From: Arthrobacter sp. KBS0703
GTDB taxonomy: Bacteria; Actinomycetota; Actinomycetes; Actinomycetales; Micrococcaceae
DNA: 64,000 nt
Direction of reading: 5' to 3'
Assembly: GCF_002008315.2 (NCBI RefSeq)
Contig: NZ_MVDG02000001.1
Span: 1,612,001 to 1,676,000, forward strand
Shown: one piece after another, positions 1 to 7,546 of the stretch
Numbering within the stretch: position 1 is the first letter of the stretch
Layout: every line of letters starts with the position of its first letter
Notes under the pieces: model-generated
Databases searched by the model: none
Told to the model about the DNA's origin: nothing
What the model saw: only the letters and a program-made list of their open reading frames with translations
Translations under genes and position numbers: made by a program

Positions 1-350
1 AGCGGACATCGGAATTCCGCAGCGCCCAGCAGCTGCACTCCATGCTGCGCGAGGACGGCGAATCGGTCTCCCTGGCCACCGTTTACCGGATTCTGCAGTC
101 CATGGCCCACGAGGGCGAAGTCGACGCGTTGCGAACCCAGGAGACCGAAACCCGCTACCGCCGCTGCCAGCGCCGGGAACATCACCACCACCTGGTCTGC
201 TGCCTGTGCGGACACACGGTTGAAGTCACTGAAAACACGGTGGAACGCTGGGCCGGGCGCACCGCGCGAGAACACGGCTTCGCCGCCGTCTCCCACACCG
301 TCGAACTCCTCGGAATCTGTGCAAGCTGCGAAGGAACCGGCCTCGCCTAA
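1..350 (+). CDS. Fur family metal-responsive repressor (Zur-like), C-terminal part
   Basis: The reading frame is open from the left edge, so the N-terminus lies outside the window. The visible part holds the end of the winged helix (SLATVYRIL, the recognition helix of Fur proteins), then the dimerisation domain with REHHHHLVC and two CxxC pairs (CCLC near residue 66 and CASC near the end of the visible part) that form the structural zinc site. The family represses metal-uptake genes when metal is bound. The neighbours (a histidine-rich protein and a ZnuA-type binding protein) suggest zinc as the signal, that is Zur, but this is inferred from context. A hairpin about 100 bp downstream probably ends the transcript. 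Confidence 0.88.
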   Translation, partial: RTSEFRSAQQLHSMLREDGESVSLATVYRILQSMAHEGEVDALRTQETETRYRRCQRREHHHHLVCCLCGHTVEVTENTVERWAGRTAREHGFAAVSHTVELLGICASCEGTGLA

Positions 351-448
351 GTCGGGCCTGCCGAGGAGCATGCGTACGGCCATATATTGGCGCGCTCAGG
401 TAAGCCGACGGGGCGTCATTGCCAGGAGTCGTCCGTACGTAATGCCAA

Positions 449-478
449 AAGGCTCTGTACCGCCCCCCACAGAGCCTT
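449..478 (+). terminator. Probable terminator after the Fur-family gene
   Basis: A 10-bp perfect stem, AAGGCTCTGT paired with ACAGAGCCTT, encloses a 10-nt C-rich loop. It lies 98 bp after the Fur stop and before the ArsR-like reading frame. There is no long T run, so termination strength is uncertain. Confidence 0.5.
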
Positions 479-516
479 GCCGCAGACGGGAAGGGCAGGG
501 TTGGCGGGCAGCGCGA

Positions 517-530
517 TGGCCAATTGGCCA
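517..530. promoter_or_regulatory. 14-bp palindrome upstream of the ArsR-like gene
   Basis: TGGCCAATTGGCCA is a perfect palindrome about 100 bp upstream of the ArsR-like reading frame and directly before a CCCCGGGG run. It could be an operator, but it matches no Zur or ArsR consensus that I can name. The rest of the 350-632 gap shows no convincing gene. Confidence 0.2.
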
Positions 531-632
531 CCCCGGGGTGGTCTCGCCCGTCGGACTTACCCGGCCGGACCCGGCTCAGCCACGAATGCGGAAAGCATTG
601 CTCCACACATAAGAAGATGCTTACATTTCTAT

Positions 633-979
633 GTGATTGCCGAGGAATCCCTTTCGGGGGCGGCAGAGTTGTTCAAGGCCCTGTCCCCACATCGCGGCTT
701 CTCATCCTGTGCGCGCTTGCCCACGAGCCCTCGTCTGTAAGCGCACTGACTGGGGCAACGAAATTGTCCCAGCCCTTGGTCTCCCAGCACTGGCGGCTGC
801 TCCGGGGGATCAATCTGGTCACGGCGACCAGGTCAGGACGCGAAATCATCTATTCCCTGACCGATGATCACGTGGCCCGTGTCATCCAAGACGCCATCGC
901 ACACAGCCACGAAAGCCAGGCACCGGCCCCTCCGGCGCCCGCGAAGGAGAAGGAACATGACCGAGGAAGTCAAGGCTGA
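633..979 (+). pseudogene. ArsR family HTH regulator, frameshifted
   Basis: The N-terminus (AEESLSGAAELFKALS) is read from a GTG at 633 in one frame. The rest (SRLLILCALAHEPSSVSAL, then LSQPLVSQHWRLLRG and GREIIYSLTDDHV) continues in another frame. The join falls near 690, where one base appears to be missing from the codons for the usual SHPSRLLIL motif. The winged helix is otherwise complete for an ArsR/SmtB repressor of about 110 residues. The C-terminal SHES..PAPPAPA tail overlaps the start of the histidine-rich gene by 23 bp, implying former co-transcription. It may be a true pseudogene or a one-base sequencing error. Confidence 0.72.
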
Positions 980-1256
980 ACACACTCTCGCCGAGCACCA
1001 GCACGGCGGCCCGGACTGCACACACGTGACCGTCCAGCACGGTGACCATGTGGACTTCATCCACGACGGACACCGCCACGCCGAACACGAAGGCCACTAC
1101 GACGAACACGACGATCCGGCCGAGCACACGCCGGCCGAGCACCAGCACGGCGGCCCGGATTGCACTCACGAAAAGGTCCAGCACGGTGACCACGTGGACT
1201 TCATTCACGACGGACACCGCCATGCCGAACACGAAGGCCACTACGACGAACACTAA
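957..1256 (+). CDS. Histidine-rich metal-binding protein with tandem 45-residue repeat
   Basis: The gene encodes 99 residues preceded by a strong ribosome site (GAAGGAGAAGG). After MTEEVK the protein is two nearly identical 45-residue units (residues 7-51 and 55-99) joined by DDP. Each unit carries HQHGGPDCTH, HGDHVDFIHDGHRH and AEHEGHYDEH, so roughly a quarter of residues are His, with one Cys per unit. There is no signal peptide or membrane segment, so a cytosolic metal buffer or chaperone is most likely. It lies between Fur/ArsR-type regulators and a ZnuA-type lipoprotein, which points to zinc. Database entries of this type are often labelled zinc transporter permease, but nothing here resembles a permease. 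Confidence 0.85.
   Translation: MTEEVKAEHTLAEHQHGGPDCTHVTVQHGDHVDFIHDGHRHAEHEGHYDEHDDPAEHTPAEHQHGGPDCTHEKVQHGDHVDFIHDGHRHAEHEGHYDEH
975..1253 (+). repeat. Tandem duplication inside the histidine-rich gene
   Basis: Two 135-nt units (975-1109 and 1119-1253) encode almost the same 45 residues and differ only at L/P in position 5 and VT/EK near position 18 of the unit. The high nucleotide identity indicates a recent internal duplication. Confidence 0.85.
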
Positions 1257-1261
1257 CAACA

Positions 1262-1308
1262 CCCATGGGAAAGGCTTCGGGGAGATCCCCCGGAGCCTTT
1301 CCCATGGG
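1262..1308 (+). terminator. Strong hairpin terminator after the histidine-rich gene
   Basis: CCCATGGGAAAGGCT pairs perfectly with AGCCTTTCCCATGGG and the inner bases extend the stem with GGGG/CCCC. It begins six bases after the stop codon at 1256. Few Ts follow. It should separate the regulator/His-rich transcript from the ZnuA-type gene. Confidence 0.75.
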
Positions 1309-1543
1309 CGCTTTCTGCTCACCCCTCTGGCTGTCAGCCCGTCCCTCCGTGAACCCTGCAAAAGGCCTGTGACACGCAGGCTCCCAGCGCTTGCGACCCC
1401 TCGGCACTGGCCATCCTTGAGCGTCAGGCGGGCCGATCATCGAGGCGGCTGAAATGAGCACATAACGGACTCCGGCCACGGAAGACGCACGCGGACATTC
1501 CGCCGCCGCAGTACCGAAGTCCTCATCCTGTATGGTTAACGCG

Positions 1544-1556
1544 ATTGATTCTCAAT
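1544..1556. promoter_or_regulatory. Candidate Zur/Fur operator upstream of the ZnuA-type gene
   Basis: ATTGATTCTCAAT is a 13-bp inverted repeat (ATTGA-N3-TCAAT), 19 bp before the ATG at 1576 in an AT-rich patch of otherwise GC-rich DNA. Its position over the promoter or leader fits repression by the metal-responsive regulator encoded nearby. It is not a perfect match to a published Zur box. Confidence 0.35.
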
Positions 1557-1575
1557 AACAGATAGGGCTTATCAG

Positions 1576-2538
1576 ATGCAGGACGAAATTCACGGCCGGC
1601 GGCGTCCGGCGGCTTTTGTGGCGGCGGCAGGAACGGCGCTAATGCTGCTGCTGGCTGGCTGCAGTTCCACCGTACAGGCGTCCGCGCCGACCGGAACGGG
1701 AACGGTGGAGGTGGCCACGTCGACGGATGTCTACGGGGACATCGTCCACGTCATCGGCGGGGACAGGGTCCACGTCACTCCCATCATTCACAGCGCATCC
1801 CAGGATCCCCATTCCTATCAGGCGACCACTCAGGACAAGCTCACCGTCTCCAAAGCCAGGATCCTGATCGAGAACGGCGGCGGATACGACGACTTCTTCA
1901 GCACTCTCGCTGCGGACAACACCGCCGGCGACCAACAGGTCATCAACGTCACCAAACTCTCCGGACTGGCACCCCAAACCGGGACAGCCAGCCAGGGCGC
2001 CTCAGGGACGCCGGAATTCAATGAACACCTCTGGTACAACCTTGAGGCAATGACCACGTTCGCGGACACCCTGTCCGGGGAACTGGCCCGCGTCGACCCG
2101 GCCGGCGCGTCTTCGTTCGCCGCCAACGCCGACCGGTTCAAAGCCGAGCTCGGCAAGCTCAAGGACCGCACCGCCGCGCTGAAGGCGCGCCGCGGCGGCG
2201 AAGCGGTCGCCATCACCGAACCGGTCCCCCTCTACCTGCTCGACGCGGCCGGCCTGGTCAACAAGACCCCGGAAGAATACAGCCACGCCATCGAAGCCGG
2301 CCAGGACGTCCCCGTCCCCGTTCTGCAGAAGACCCTGGACCTGATCTCGGGCAAAGCGGTGAAGATGCTCGCCTACAACGACCAGACAGAAGGCCCACAA
2401 ACCAAGAAACTCAAGGATGCCGCAACCGCGGCCGGCGTCCCCGTGGTCGACTTCACCGAAACCCTCCCCGAGGGCCAGAACTACCTCCAATGGATGAGCG
2501 CCAACGTCGACCACGTCGAAAAGGCCCTGCAACCCTAG
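1576..2538 (+). CDS. Zinc ABC transporter substrate-binding lipoprotein (ZnuA-type)
   Basis: The 320-residue product has a lipoprotein signal (hydrophobic stretch ending LLLAGC near residue 30), so it should be anchored outside the membrane. The family cluster A-I is recognised from VEVATSTDVYGDIVHVIGGD and the metal-site segment ASQDPHSYQ. Later ligand regions are EFNEHLWYNLEAM and the C-terminal DFTETLPEGQNYLQWM. It would capture zinc or manganese for an ABC importer. No ATPase or permease gene follows, so it is an orphan in this window. No long His-rich loop is present, consistent with the separate His-rich protein upstream. Confidence 0.87.
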   Translation: MQDEIHGRRRPAAFVAAAGTALMLLLAGCSSTVQASAPTGTGTVEVATSTDVYGDIVHVIGGDRVHVTPIIHSASQDPHSYQATTQDKLTVSKARILIENGGGYDDFFSTLAADNTAGDQQVINVTKLSGLAPQTGTASQGASGTPEFNEHLWYNLEAMTTFADTLSGELARVDPAGASSFAANADRFKAELGKLKDRTAALKARRGGEAVAITEPVPLYLLDAAGLVNKTPEEYSHAIEAGQDVPVPVLQKTLDLISGKAVKMLAYNDQTEGPQTKKLKDAATAAGVPVVDFTETLPEGQNYLQWMSANVDHVEKALQP

Positions 2539-2987
2539 ACCAAGCTGCCACTCAGTGCGTTGCCGTGCCAGTTCCGGTCGCTTCAGCAGCCAAGGATGGA
2601 GCGGAGGGTGGCAAGGGCCTTGGCCGCAGTTTCGGGGTCCGCTGCGCCGGAGGTGATGTCGCCAACGGCCTTGGCGTTCCGTCACCTGTAGATGGGACGC
2701 GACCCAGCGGGCGGACCACTAATCCGGGGGCGGTCTCGGGGACGAATAGCCGTCATGGGCCAAGGTTTTCCCACGCTGCCCTGCGTAGCGTCGGAGTTGT
2801 CACAGCGGTCTGGGCTCTACGGGGAGGAGGCACAGATGGATTTTCACGGCTCATTGCGCCTTTTCCCCGCGGTCCTTATCACGGGCATGGCAACGTCCCC
2901 GGCCGGAGCCGGGCACATCCTCGGCGGCGAAGTGCTTCCCTGCCCAGGGACCATTGCAGTTCTGACCGCACTGCTGCCGGGGCACCG
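2539..2987. other. Gene-poor gap with a possible reverse-strand C-terminal remnant
   Basis: No complete gene is evident. On the minus strand, about 2591-2690, a short stretch reads NAKAVGDITSGAADPETAA then KALATLRSILG before a stop, with protein-like composition. It may be the tail of a lost gene. A plus-strand open frame across the region has no recognisable features before the ATG at 2988. Confidence 0.3.
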
Positions 2988-3899
2988 ATGAAAGCAGCAA
3001 GAACCCTCGTCATTGCCTGCCTTTTGTTAGCTTTGCAAGTTACCCCAGCCCAGGCGGCAACCACTGGGGGTTCCCCGCCTCCGGACCACACCGTGCTGGG
3101 CAACGACATCTCCTGGCCCCAGTGCGGCGGGGACATTCCGGAACCCCGGGGATTCGCAGTCATCGGCGTGAACGGCGGGCGGCCGAATACCACCAACCCC
3201 TGTCTGGCCATGCAACTGACCTGGGCGGCCAGCACCTCAGATCCGGCCAAAGAGCCACCTGTCGCGCTCTATGTCAATACAGCCAATCCCGGATCCGCAG
3301 CGGCCTCGTGGTGGCCCACATCAAACGCCTATCAGGGCGCCAACGTCAGCAACCCCTATGGGAAGTGCGACGGCACCGACACCGCGGCCTGTGCCTACAT
3401 CTACGGGTACGCCATGGCCTATGACGACGTAAACGTCCGAGGCGTCACCGATGCCAAACACCGTATGTGGTGGCTGGATGTGGAAACCGGGAACAGCTGG
3501 TCACCGGACCCTGCAGCCAACACCGCAGACCTGGAGGGCATGACGACATATCTGCAGAGCATCGGCGCAGAAGTAGGTATCTATTCCACGATGTATCAGT
3601 TCGGCGAAATCACCGGCACGGTTGACCCCGGCAGCAACCTGAACAAACTCAAGAGCTGGATCGCCGGGGCAACATCAAAAGCCTCAGCGCGGGCCTACTG
3701 TTCCTCTTCGCCGCTCACATCCGGCGGGACCGTTGCCCTGACGCAATTCACCGCGGGACCTTTCGACTACGACTACCCGTGCCTCCCCCTCCCCTCGACG
3801 CCTCCAGCACCGCCGAAACCGCGGAACCCACCTGATCTGCCGAAACCGCCGGATCCGGCGGATCCGCCCCGCGCGTTATCACCCATGCGCTTCTACTAA
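2988..3899 (+). CDS. Secreted protein with glycoside-hydrolase-25/DUF1906-like features
   Basis: The ATG at 2988 begins a Sec signal peptide (basic MKAAR, hydrophobic core, cleavage near AQA-A). The mature part begins with NDISWPQCGG and continues GFAVIGVNGGRPN, PVALYVNTANPG and WWLDVETGNSW, the pattern of TIM-barrel lysozyme-like secreted proteins of actinobacteria. EVGIYSTMYQFGEITG follows. The last 35 residues are proline-rich (PPAPPKPRNPPDLPKPPDPA) and may span or bind the cell wall. Several conserved Cys residues suggest disulphides. The substrate is not known; muralytic activity is an inference from the fold. The upstream in-frame extension from 2490 lacks a signal sequence and is rejected as the start. 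Confidence 0.72.
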   Translation: MKAARTLVIACLLLALQVTPAQAATTGGSPPPDHTVLGNDISWPQCGGDIPEPRGFAVIGVNGGRPNTTNPCLAMQLTWAASTSDPAKEPPVALYVNTANPGSAAASWWPTSNAYQGANVSNPYGKCDGTDTAACAYIYGYAMAYDDVNVRGVTDAKHRMWWLDVETGNSWSPDPAANTADLEGMTTYLQSIGAEVGIYSTMYQFGEITGTVDPGSNLNKLKSWIAGATSKASARAYCSSSPLTSGGTVALTQFTAGPFDYDYPCLPLPSTPPAPPKPRNPPDLPKPPDPADPPRALSPMRFY

Positions 3900-4320
3900 C
3901 CTGACTAACGGTTTCCGGTTCCCGTCATCTTTACCGGTAGTCATCCCGGCCGCTGGCCATTGCATCGATCGGGTTCATGTCGTCGCTGCCGGTTCGGGCC
4001 GAAGGCATTCGTCTTTTCCACGAGGCGGGCGGGTTGGCTGATTTAGGGGACGACACAGGGTCTTGACGGAGGTGCCAGCGAAGAACGATCTGCGGGGCCA
4101 GCCCCTGCCAATGGCACAGAGCGAAGCGCGATGTCCACACTCCCATCACCTGCCTGCCACGACAGAAAAGTGCCTTCGCCAGGCAGACACAGGCACCTAG
4201 ATTCTCCATCGCCAGCCCGGCAATTAGACGCAGGAACGGAAGGTCCGACCCTGACGTGACTAACGTGCCTTTCAGCGGCGCCCGGCGCTGACAAGCCATA
4301 ACGCTAGTGGAGGGCAGATA
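3900..4320. other. Gap without a clear gene; possible reverse-strand remnant
   Basis: On the minus strand, roughly 3931-4250, a frame ends in SWKRRMPSARTGSDDMNPID then AMASGRDDYR before a stop. That tail looks protein-like, but no start or domain could be assigned and the frame runs on as a shadow of the next genes. I treat it as a possible degraded gene end only. Confidence 0.25.
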
Positions 4321-4431
4321 ATCAGCCACAGCACCGCAGCCCCGCTGCGGACCTTCGAGCTGCGCCGCGACCCGCTCTCGGAGCAGTGGCTTCTGGAGGC
4401 CATCACTGACAGTGAGGACGCCGCTGCGTAG
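4321..4431 (+). CDS. Small ORF lacking a standard start codon
   Basis: Thirty-six residues (SHSTAAPLRTFELRRDPLSE, QWLLEAITDSEDAAA) follow a good ribosome site, GGAGGG, with ATA-ATC where a start codon would be expected. Composition is coding-like and it ends 10 bp before the ATG of the next gene, so the two look co-transcribed. Either ATC/ATA is used as a rare start, or an ATG has mutated and the ORF is dead. Function unknown. Confidence 0.35.
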   Translation: MSHSTAAPLRTFELRRDPLSEQWLLEAITDSEDAAA

Positions 4432-4440
4432 TGTGGGGCC

Positions 4441-4725
4441 ATGGGACTCATCTACGACGACCCTCGCCTGGCAGCACTGACGCTGCTGCGCATCGCCGCC
4501 GACGAAGCCGAAGGCCCCACCGAGCTCACCGGGCACATGCACGCGGTCCTGGACGACCTCGTCCAGCGCAACGGGCGCGAGTATCTGGCGGAGCTGGCCA
4601 TCGCCCTGGCCCGCACCGGGTTCATCGCCCTCGACGAACTCGCCAGAACCACCGGGAACACCACCACCGAACTGCTGGACGCCGTCGAAGTCGACACCCT
4701 CGAAGGCCTCGATGACGGATTCTAG
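4441..4725 (+). CDS. Hypothetical acidic helical protein
   Basis: This is a 94-residue, acidic (Asp/Glu-rich), mostly helical protein without Cys, a signal peptide or membrane segments. Recognisable text includes DDPRLAALTLLRIAADEAEG, LAELAIALARTGFIALDELA and a C-terminal DAVEVDTLEGLDDGF. No family was recognised. It overlaps the start of the DNA ligase fragment by 14 bp in another frame, so it was probably translated with the ligase. It may bind DNA or a partner, but nothing shows this. Confidence 0.65.
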   Translation: MGLIYDDPRLAALTLLRIAADEAEGPTELTGHMHAVLDDLVQRNGREYLAELAIALARTGFIALDELARTTGNTTTELLDAVEVDTLEGLDDGF

Positions 4726-4927
4726 AGTCGGTGCGGGACTGCCAGCGGGGCTTACCCCGCCGGTGAAAGTCGCCCTAGTCAGAGCCGTCACCAAGATGCC
4801 CCGGGCGGGCGCACTGCCAGGAACGTTAGCGTTTGAGGCCAAGTGGGACGGGTATAGATGTATCGCGATCCGAGACAATAACGGGGCCTCTTTGTGGTTG
4901 CGGCAGGGAAAGGACCTGACCAGGTAT
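4712..4927 (+). pseudogene. ATP-dependent DNA ligase, N-terminal fragment
   Basis: From ATG 4712 the frame gives the start of a stand-alone ATP-dependent DNA ligase: TPPVKVALVRAV, ALPGTLAFEAKWDGYRCIAI (motif I, KxDG, adenylated Lys about residue 44), and LWLRQGKDLTRY. Homology then stops abruptly and the frame runs on through unrelated sequence. The remainder of the same protein resumes at 7547 with the same RY dipeptide, so about 2.6 kb separates the two parts. The nucleotidyl-transfer domain is broken between motifs I and III, so no active ligase can be made. Confidence 0.75.
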
Positions 4928-5465
4928 TCTGTCGGCGTGAAGCGCCTCCGTGCTGACCTTTGGCCAGGTGGGAGTGCAGTTGTCAGTGCGCGACAGGTGT
5001 TGCTCACGTGTTGTCAGGGGAATGCAATAGCAGCAACCTCATATGCGGCATAGGATTTGCGATTCTGTGAGTATGTCAACGAATTTCAGGACCACTGTGA
5101 CCGCGTGATCCAGGACCACCGGATACGTTGCTGGCCGATACCAGCGAAGCGTCCCTGAACGAGACGAACAGCGGTGGCATGCCCGGCGGAGATGCTGTCC
5201 GAAGCGGCTGCAGCCGTGGTCCATCGGAGCCGGCACCGAGGATCTAGTCACCTTTTTCGGACGGGATAGCCCAGACGCTCCAGGCACTGAAAAACATCGT
5301 ATGGGTGTTGGGTGAGGAACCCCCAAGGCATGTTTTCCTCGGGGCGAGGAGATTCAACGTCTCTGTCATTCGAATAACTCGAAGGGGGTTGAAGGAGGGG
5401 CCCGATGGGTACCCGAGGTTGAGGCCGCTGACCGCGGAGCGCAGAATTACTGCCGCTCCCGCCTC
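4928..5465. other. No gene seen between ligase fragment and aminotransferase
   Basis: No convincing coding frame was found on either strand. A GTGAGTATGTCAAC stretch near 5066-5079 resembles sequence around 16233-16247 next to the IS elements, which may mark an old insertion end. The ligase frame continues to a stop at 5053 without similarity to ligases. Confidence 0.4.
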
Positions 5466-6584
5466 TCACGCGCGTCCTATCAGCTCGGCCACGCGATCGA
5501 GTTCCTCCTCCTGATTGTAGAAATGTACCGCCAGTCGAATCCTGCCGGCACGGACCGAAGCCACTACGTTGGCTTGGCTGAACCGGGCCATTACCGCTTC
5601 GGTGTCGCTTACGGGGACGGAGACGATGGTAGAGCGCTGCTGGTCAGGGAATGGGTGGAAGGAGGATCTCTCCGCCGCCAGCGCGCCCTGCAGGCGTCGG
5701 GCCAGCCGGGCATTGCGTTCGAGAAGAGCACTGATTCCGAACCGGCGGAAGATACCGAGCGCCGCCTGATCGGCCAGGGCAGGAAACCACGCCAGGGAGG
5801 CGTCCAGCTTCGACGCCGTGGGCGACAGGTCCATGGCAGGTCCGTAGAAGCTCTCGGCCGGCTTCCGGGCGGCCTTCCAGCCAGGAACGATGGGTTGGAG
5901 GCGGTCGAGCAGCTCGCGGCGGACATAGAGGTAGCCCATGCCCCTTGATCCGAGAAGGAACTTGTGGCTGGCGGCCGCCAGGAAATCCATGCCGTCGCGC
6001 ACCACATCAAGCGGCACCGCGCCGGCCGCCTGGCAGGCGTCGACGAAGAACCAGGCGCCGGAACTGGCAGCGACCCGGCTGAGCGCTGCCAGATCGGCCC
6101 GGTACCCGTTGGCCGAATGCACGGCGCTCACGGCTATCAGCCGGGTCCGGCCGTCGGCGGCTTGGCTAAACGTCTCGGCCGTCACTCCGTTCCCAGCCGG
6201 CGCCACGGTGCGGACCCGGTAGCCGCGCTCCCGGAGCAGGAGCCAAGGATAGTAGTTCGAGGCGAATTCGTTCTCGGCGACCACGATATTCTCGCCGCGC
6301 TTCGCGGGCGGCAGGTTGGCCGCCACAATCCCCGCCGCTGTGCTCACGGCCGGAACGATGGCGATCTCCCCGGCCGTGGCACCGACAATCTCCGCGAACA
6401 TGGCGCGGGCGTCCTCCCCTGCTCGCTCGGCTTCCATCCAGTCGAACCGGCCGGCGGACCAGCGCTCGACCGCTCGTTCGTAGGCCTTCCTTGCGGGGGC
6501 GCAGCCGACGTTCATGCTGGCCGTGTTGAGGTAAATGGTGTCTTTGAGTCCAGGAAAGAGCTCGCGTATGTCCGCGGCTTGCAT
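5466..6584 (-). CDS. Class V PLP-dependent aminotransferase
   Basis: The 372-residue protein is full length for the family. It opens with LFPGLKDTIYLNTASMNVG, has the PLP-phosphate region near IVPAVSTAAGIVAAN, the cofactor Asp in FVDACQAAGAVPLDV, and the Schiff-base Lys in AAASHKFLLGSRGMGYLYV. Family members are cysteine desulfurases, isopenicillin N epimerase-like enzymes and related lyases, acting in the cytosol. The substrate cannot be read from sequence. It is encoded opposite to the ligase fragments that surround it, so it lies within the DNA that separates the two halves. It is intact, unlike most genes near it. Confidence 0.87.
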   Translation of the reverse strand: MQAADIRELFPGLKDTIYLNTASMNVGCAPARKAYERAVERWSAGRFDWMEAERAGEDARAMFAEIVGATAGEIAIVPAVSTAAGIVAANLPPAKRGENIVVAENEFASNYYPWLLLRERGYRVRTVAPAGNGVTAETFSQAADGRTRLIAVSAVHSANGYRADLAALSRVAASSGAWFFVDACQAAGAVPLDVVRDGMDFLAAASHKFLLGSRGMGYLYVRRELLDRLQPIVPGWKAARKPAESFYGPAMDLSPTASKLDASLAWFPALADQAALGIFRRFGISALLERNARLARRLQGALAAERSSFHPFPDQQRSTIVSVPVSDTEAVMARFSQANVVASVRAGRIRLAVHFYNQEEELDRVAELIGRA

Positions 6585-6749
6585 ATCTGTGACAGCCCTC
6601 CCCGATCGTCATTGATCCTGCGGCGCCCCAGCCCGACAGGCACAAGGGTGCTCCGGCGCCGACCGAGCTGTCAATGCTCTGATGGCGAGTATTCAAGTTC
6701 GTCTGTTGCGGCTCCGAATCCGGTGAGGGCGTCGGCTCGTTTCGCACAC

Positions 6750-7130
6750 ATGACTTACGGAAGCGACCTCTACCCCCGCGGCGGCAACCTGTACGCCAGC
6801 AGGACCGAGATCGAGACGGCCATCGAGCTCACCATCGGTGACGCGACAGAGACATACTTCGTCTATACGCGCGAAGAAGCCGACGCCCTGCCGGACCGCG
6901 AAACCATCCTCACTCCCGGCGGCATCACGTTCCGCAAATGGGACGACTACGACGAACCGGGCGTCGCCGTCTGGACGCGCTGGCTGAACGACCCGATCCG
7001 CACCGACGGACGCGACAAGACCCTGCGCTTCCTCGCCAAAGTTCTCAACACCGCGCCCGGAAACCGCCGATGTTTGAGAAGTCCACGACACCGCCCGCGC
7101 CACCATCCTCATGGCCAAGGACATCAATGA
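6750..7130 (+). CDS. Hypothetical protein upstream of Clp N-domain remnant
   Basis: From ATG 6750 the frame encodes MTYGSDLYPRGGNLYASRTE, then ELTIGDATETYFVYTREEA and GGITFRKWDDYDEPGVAVW. This coding-like part spans about 105 residues. The last 20 residues (Arg/His-rich) overlap the Clp N-domain remnant in another frame, so the natural C-terminus may lie near 7069 and have been altered by an indel. No domain was recognised. It faces away from the aminotransferase. Confidence 0.55.
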   Translation: MTYGSDLYPRGGNLYASRTEIETAIELTIGDATETYFVYTREEADALPDRETILTPGGITFRKWDDYDEPGVAVWTRWLNDPIRTDGRDKTLRFLAKVLNTAPGNRRCLRSPRHRPRHHPHGQGHQ

Positions 7131-7440
7131 CTCCTTGAACCAGCATCACATCAACACCAGCCACCTGCTGCTCAGCATCACTGGAGGCGTCGCCTCAAAG
7201 CCGCCATGGTAGAACCCGCCAGGCGTTTCCCCGAAGGCCGAGGCAGTGATCGCCGCCCGGACCACTGCCGAAGCAATTCATGATCAGACCGTCCCGACCC
7301 TGGAGCGCGGTACTGGCACCAACCCGAACCACGTTCCGTTCGCGCCCAACGTGAAGCTGGCCCTCGAGTTCGCTCTCCGGTCCTCCTTGATGCTCGGCGA
7401 CAACCACATCGGCCCCGAGCAACTGCTCGCCGGTCTGAGC
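7070..7440 (+). pseudogene. Clp N-terminal (repeat) domain protein, broken
   Basis: ATG 7070 gives MFEK, then after a one-base loss near 7082 the other frame reads HDTARATILMAKDINDS, HHINTSHLLLSITGG, the first Clp repeat. A TAG at 7207-7209 interrupts it. The same frame then continues EAVIAARTTAEAIHDQ, and FAPNVKLALEFALRSSLML and IGPEQLLAGL, the second repeat. Stand-alone Clp N-domain proteins of about 150-250 residues are common in this genus and may act as adaptors. At least one frameshift and one stop make this copy non-functional. Confidence 0.65.
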
Positions 7441-7546
7441 TCGCGACGTGAAGGACGTGCCCGACACGCCGATAGCTGCTTTTCCAGACAGATGTCGCAG
7501 TATAGAAATGCGACGTGCCCGACAGCCCCTTTGGGCCCAACAGAAC

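Noticed and set aside
3931..5007. Long minus-strand ORF of 358 residues
   Set aside because: It runs antisense to the acidic protein and the ligase fragment, whose plus-strand frames have clear family motifs. Only its extreme C-terminal part might be a remnant.
5045..5300. An intact insertion sequence in the gap after the ligase fragment
   Set aside because: Only a short word shared with the 16.2-kb IS region was seen; there is no transposase frame.
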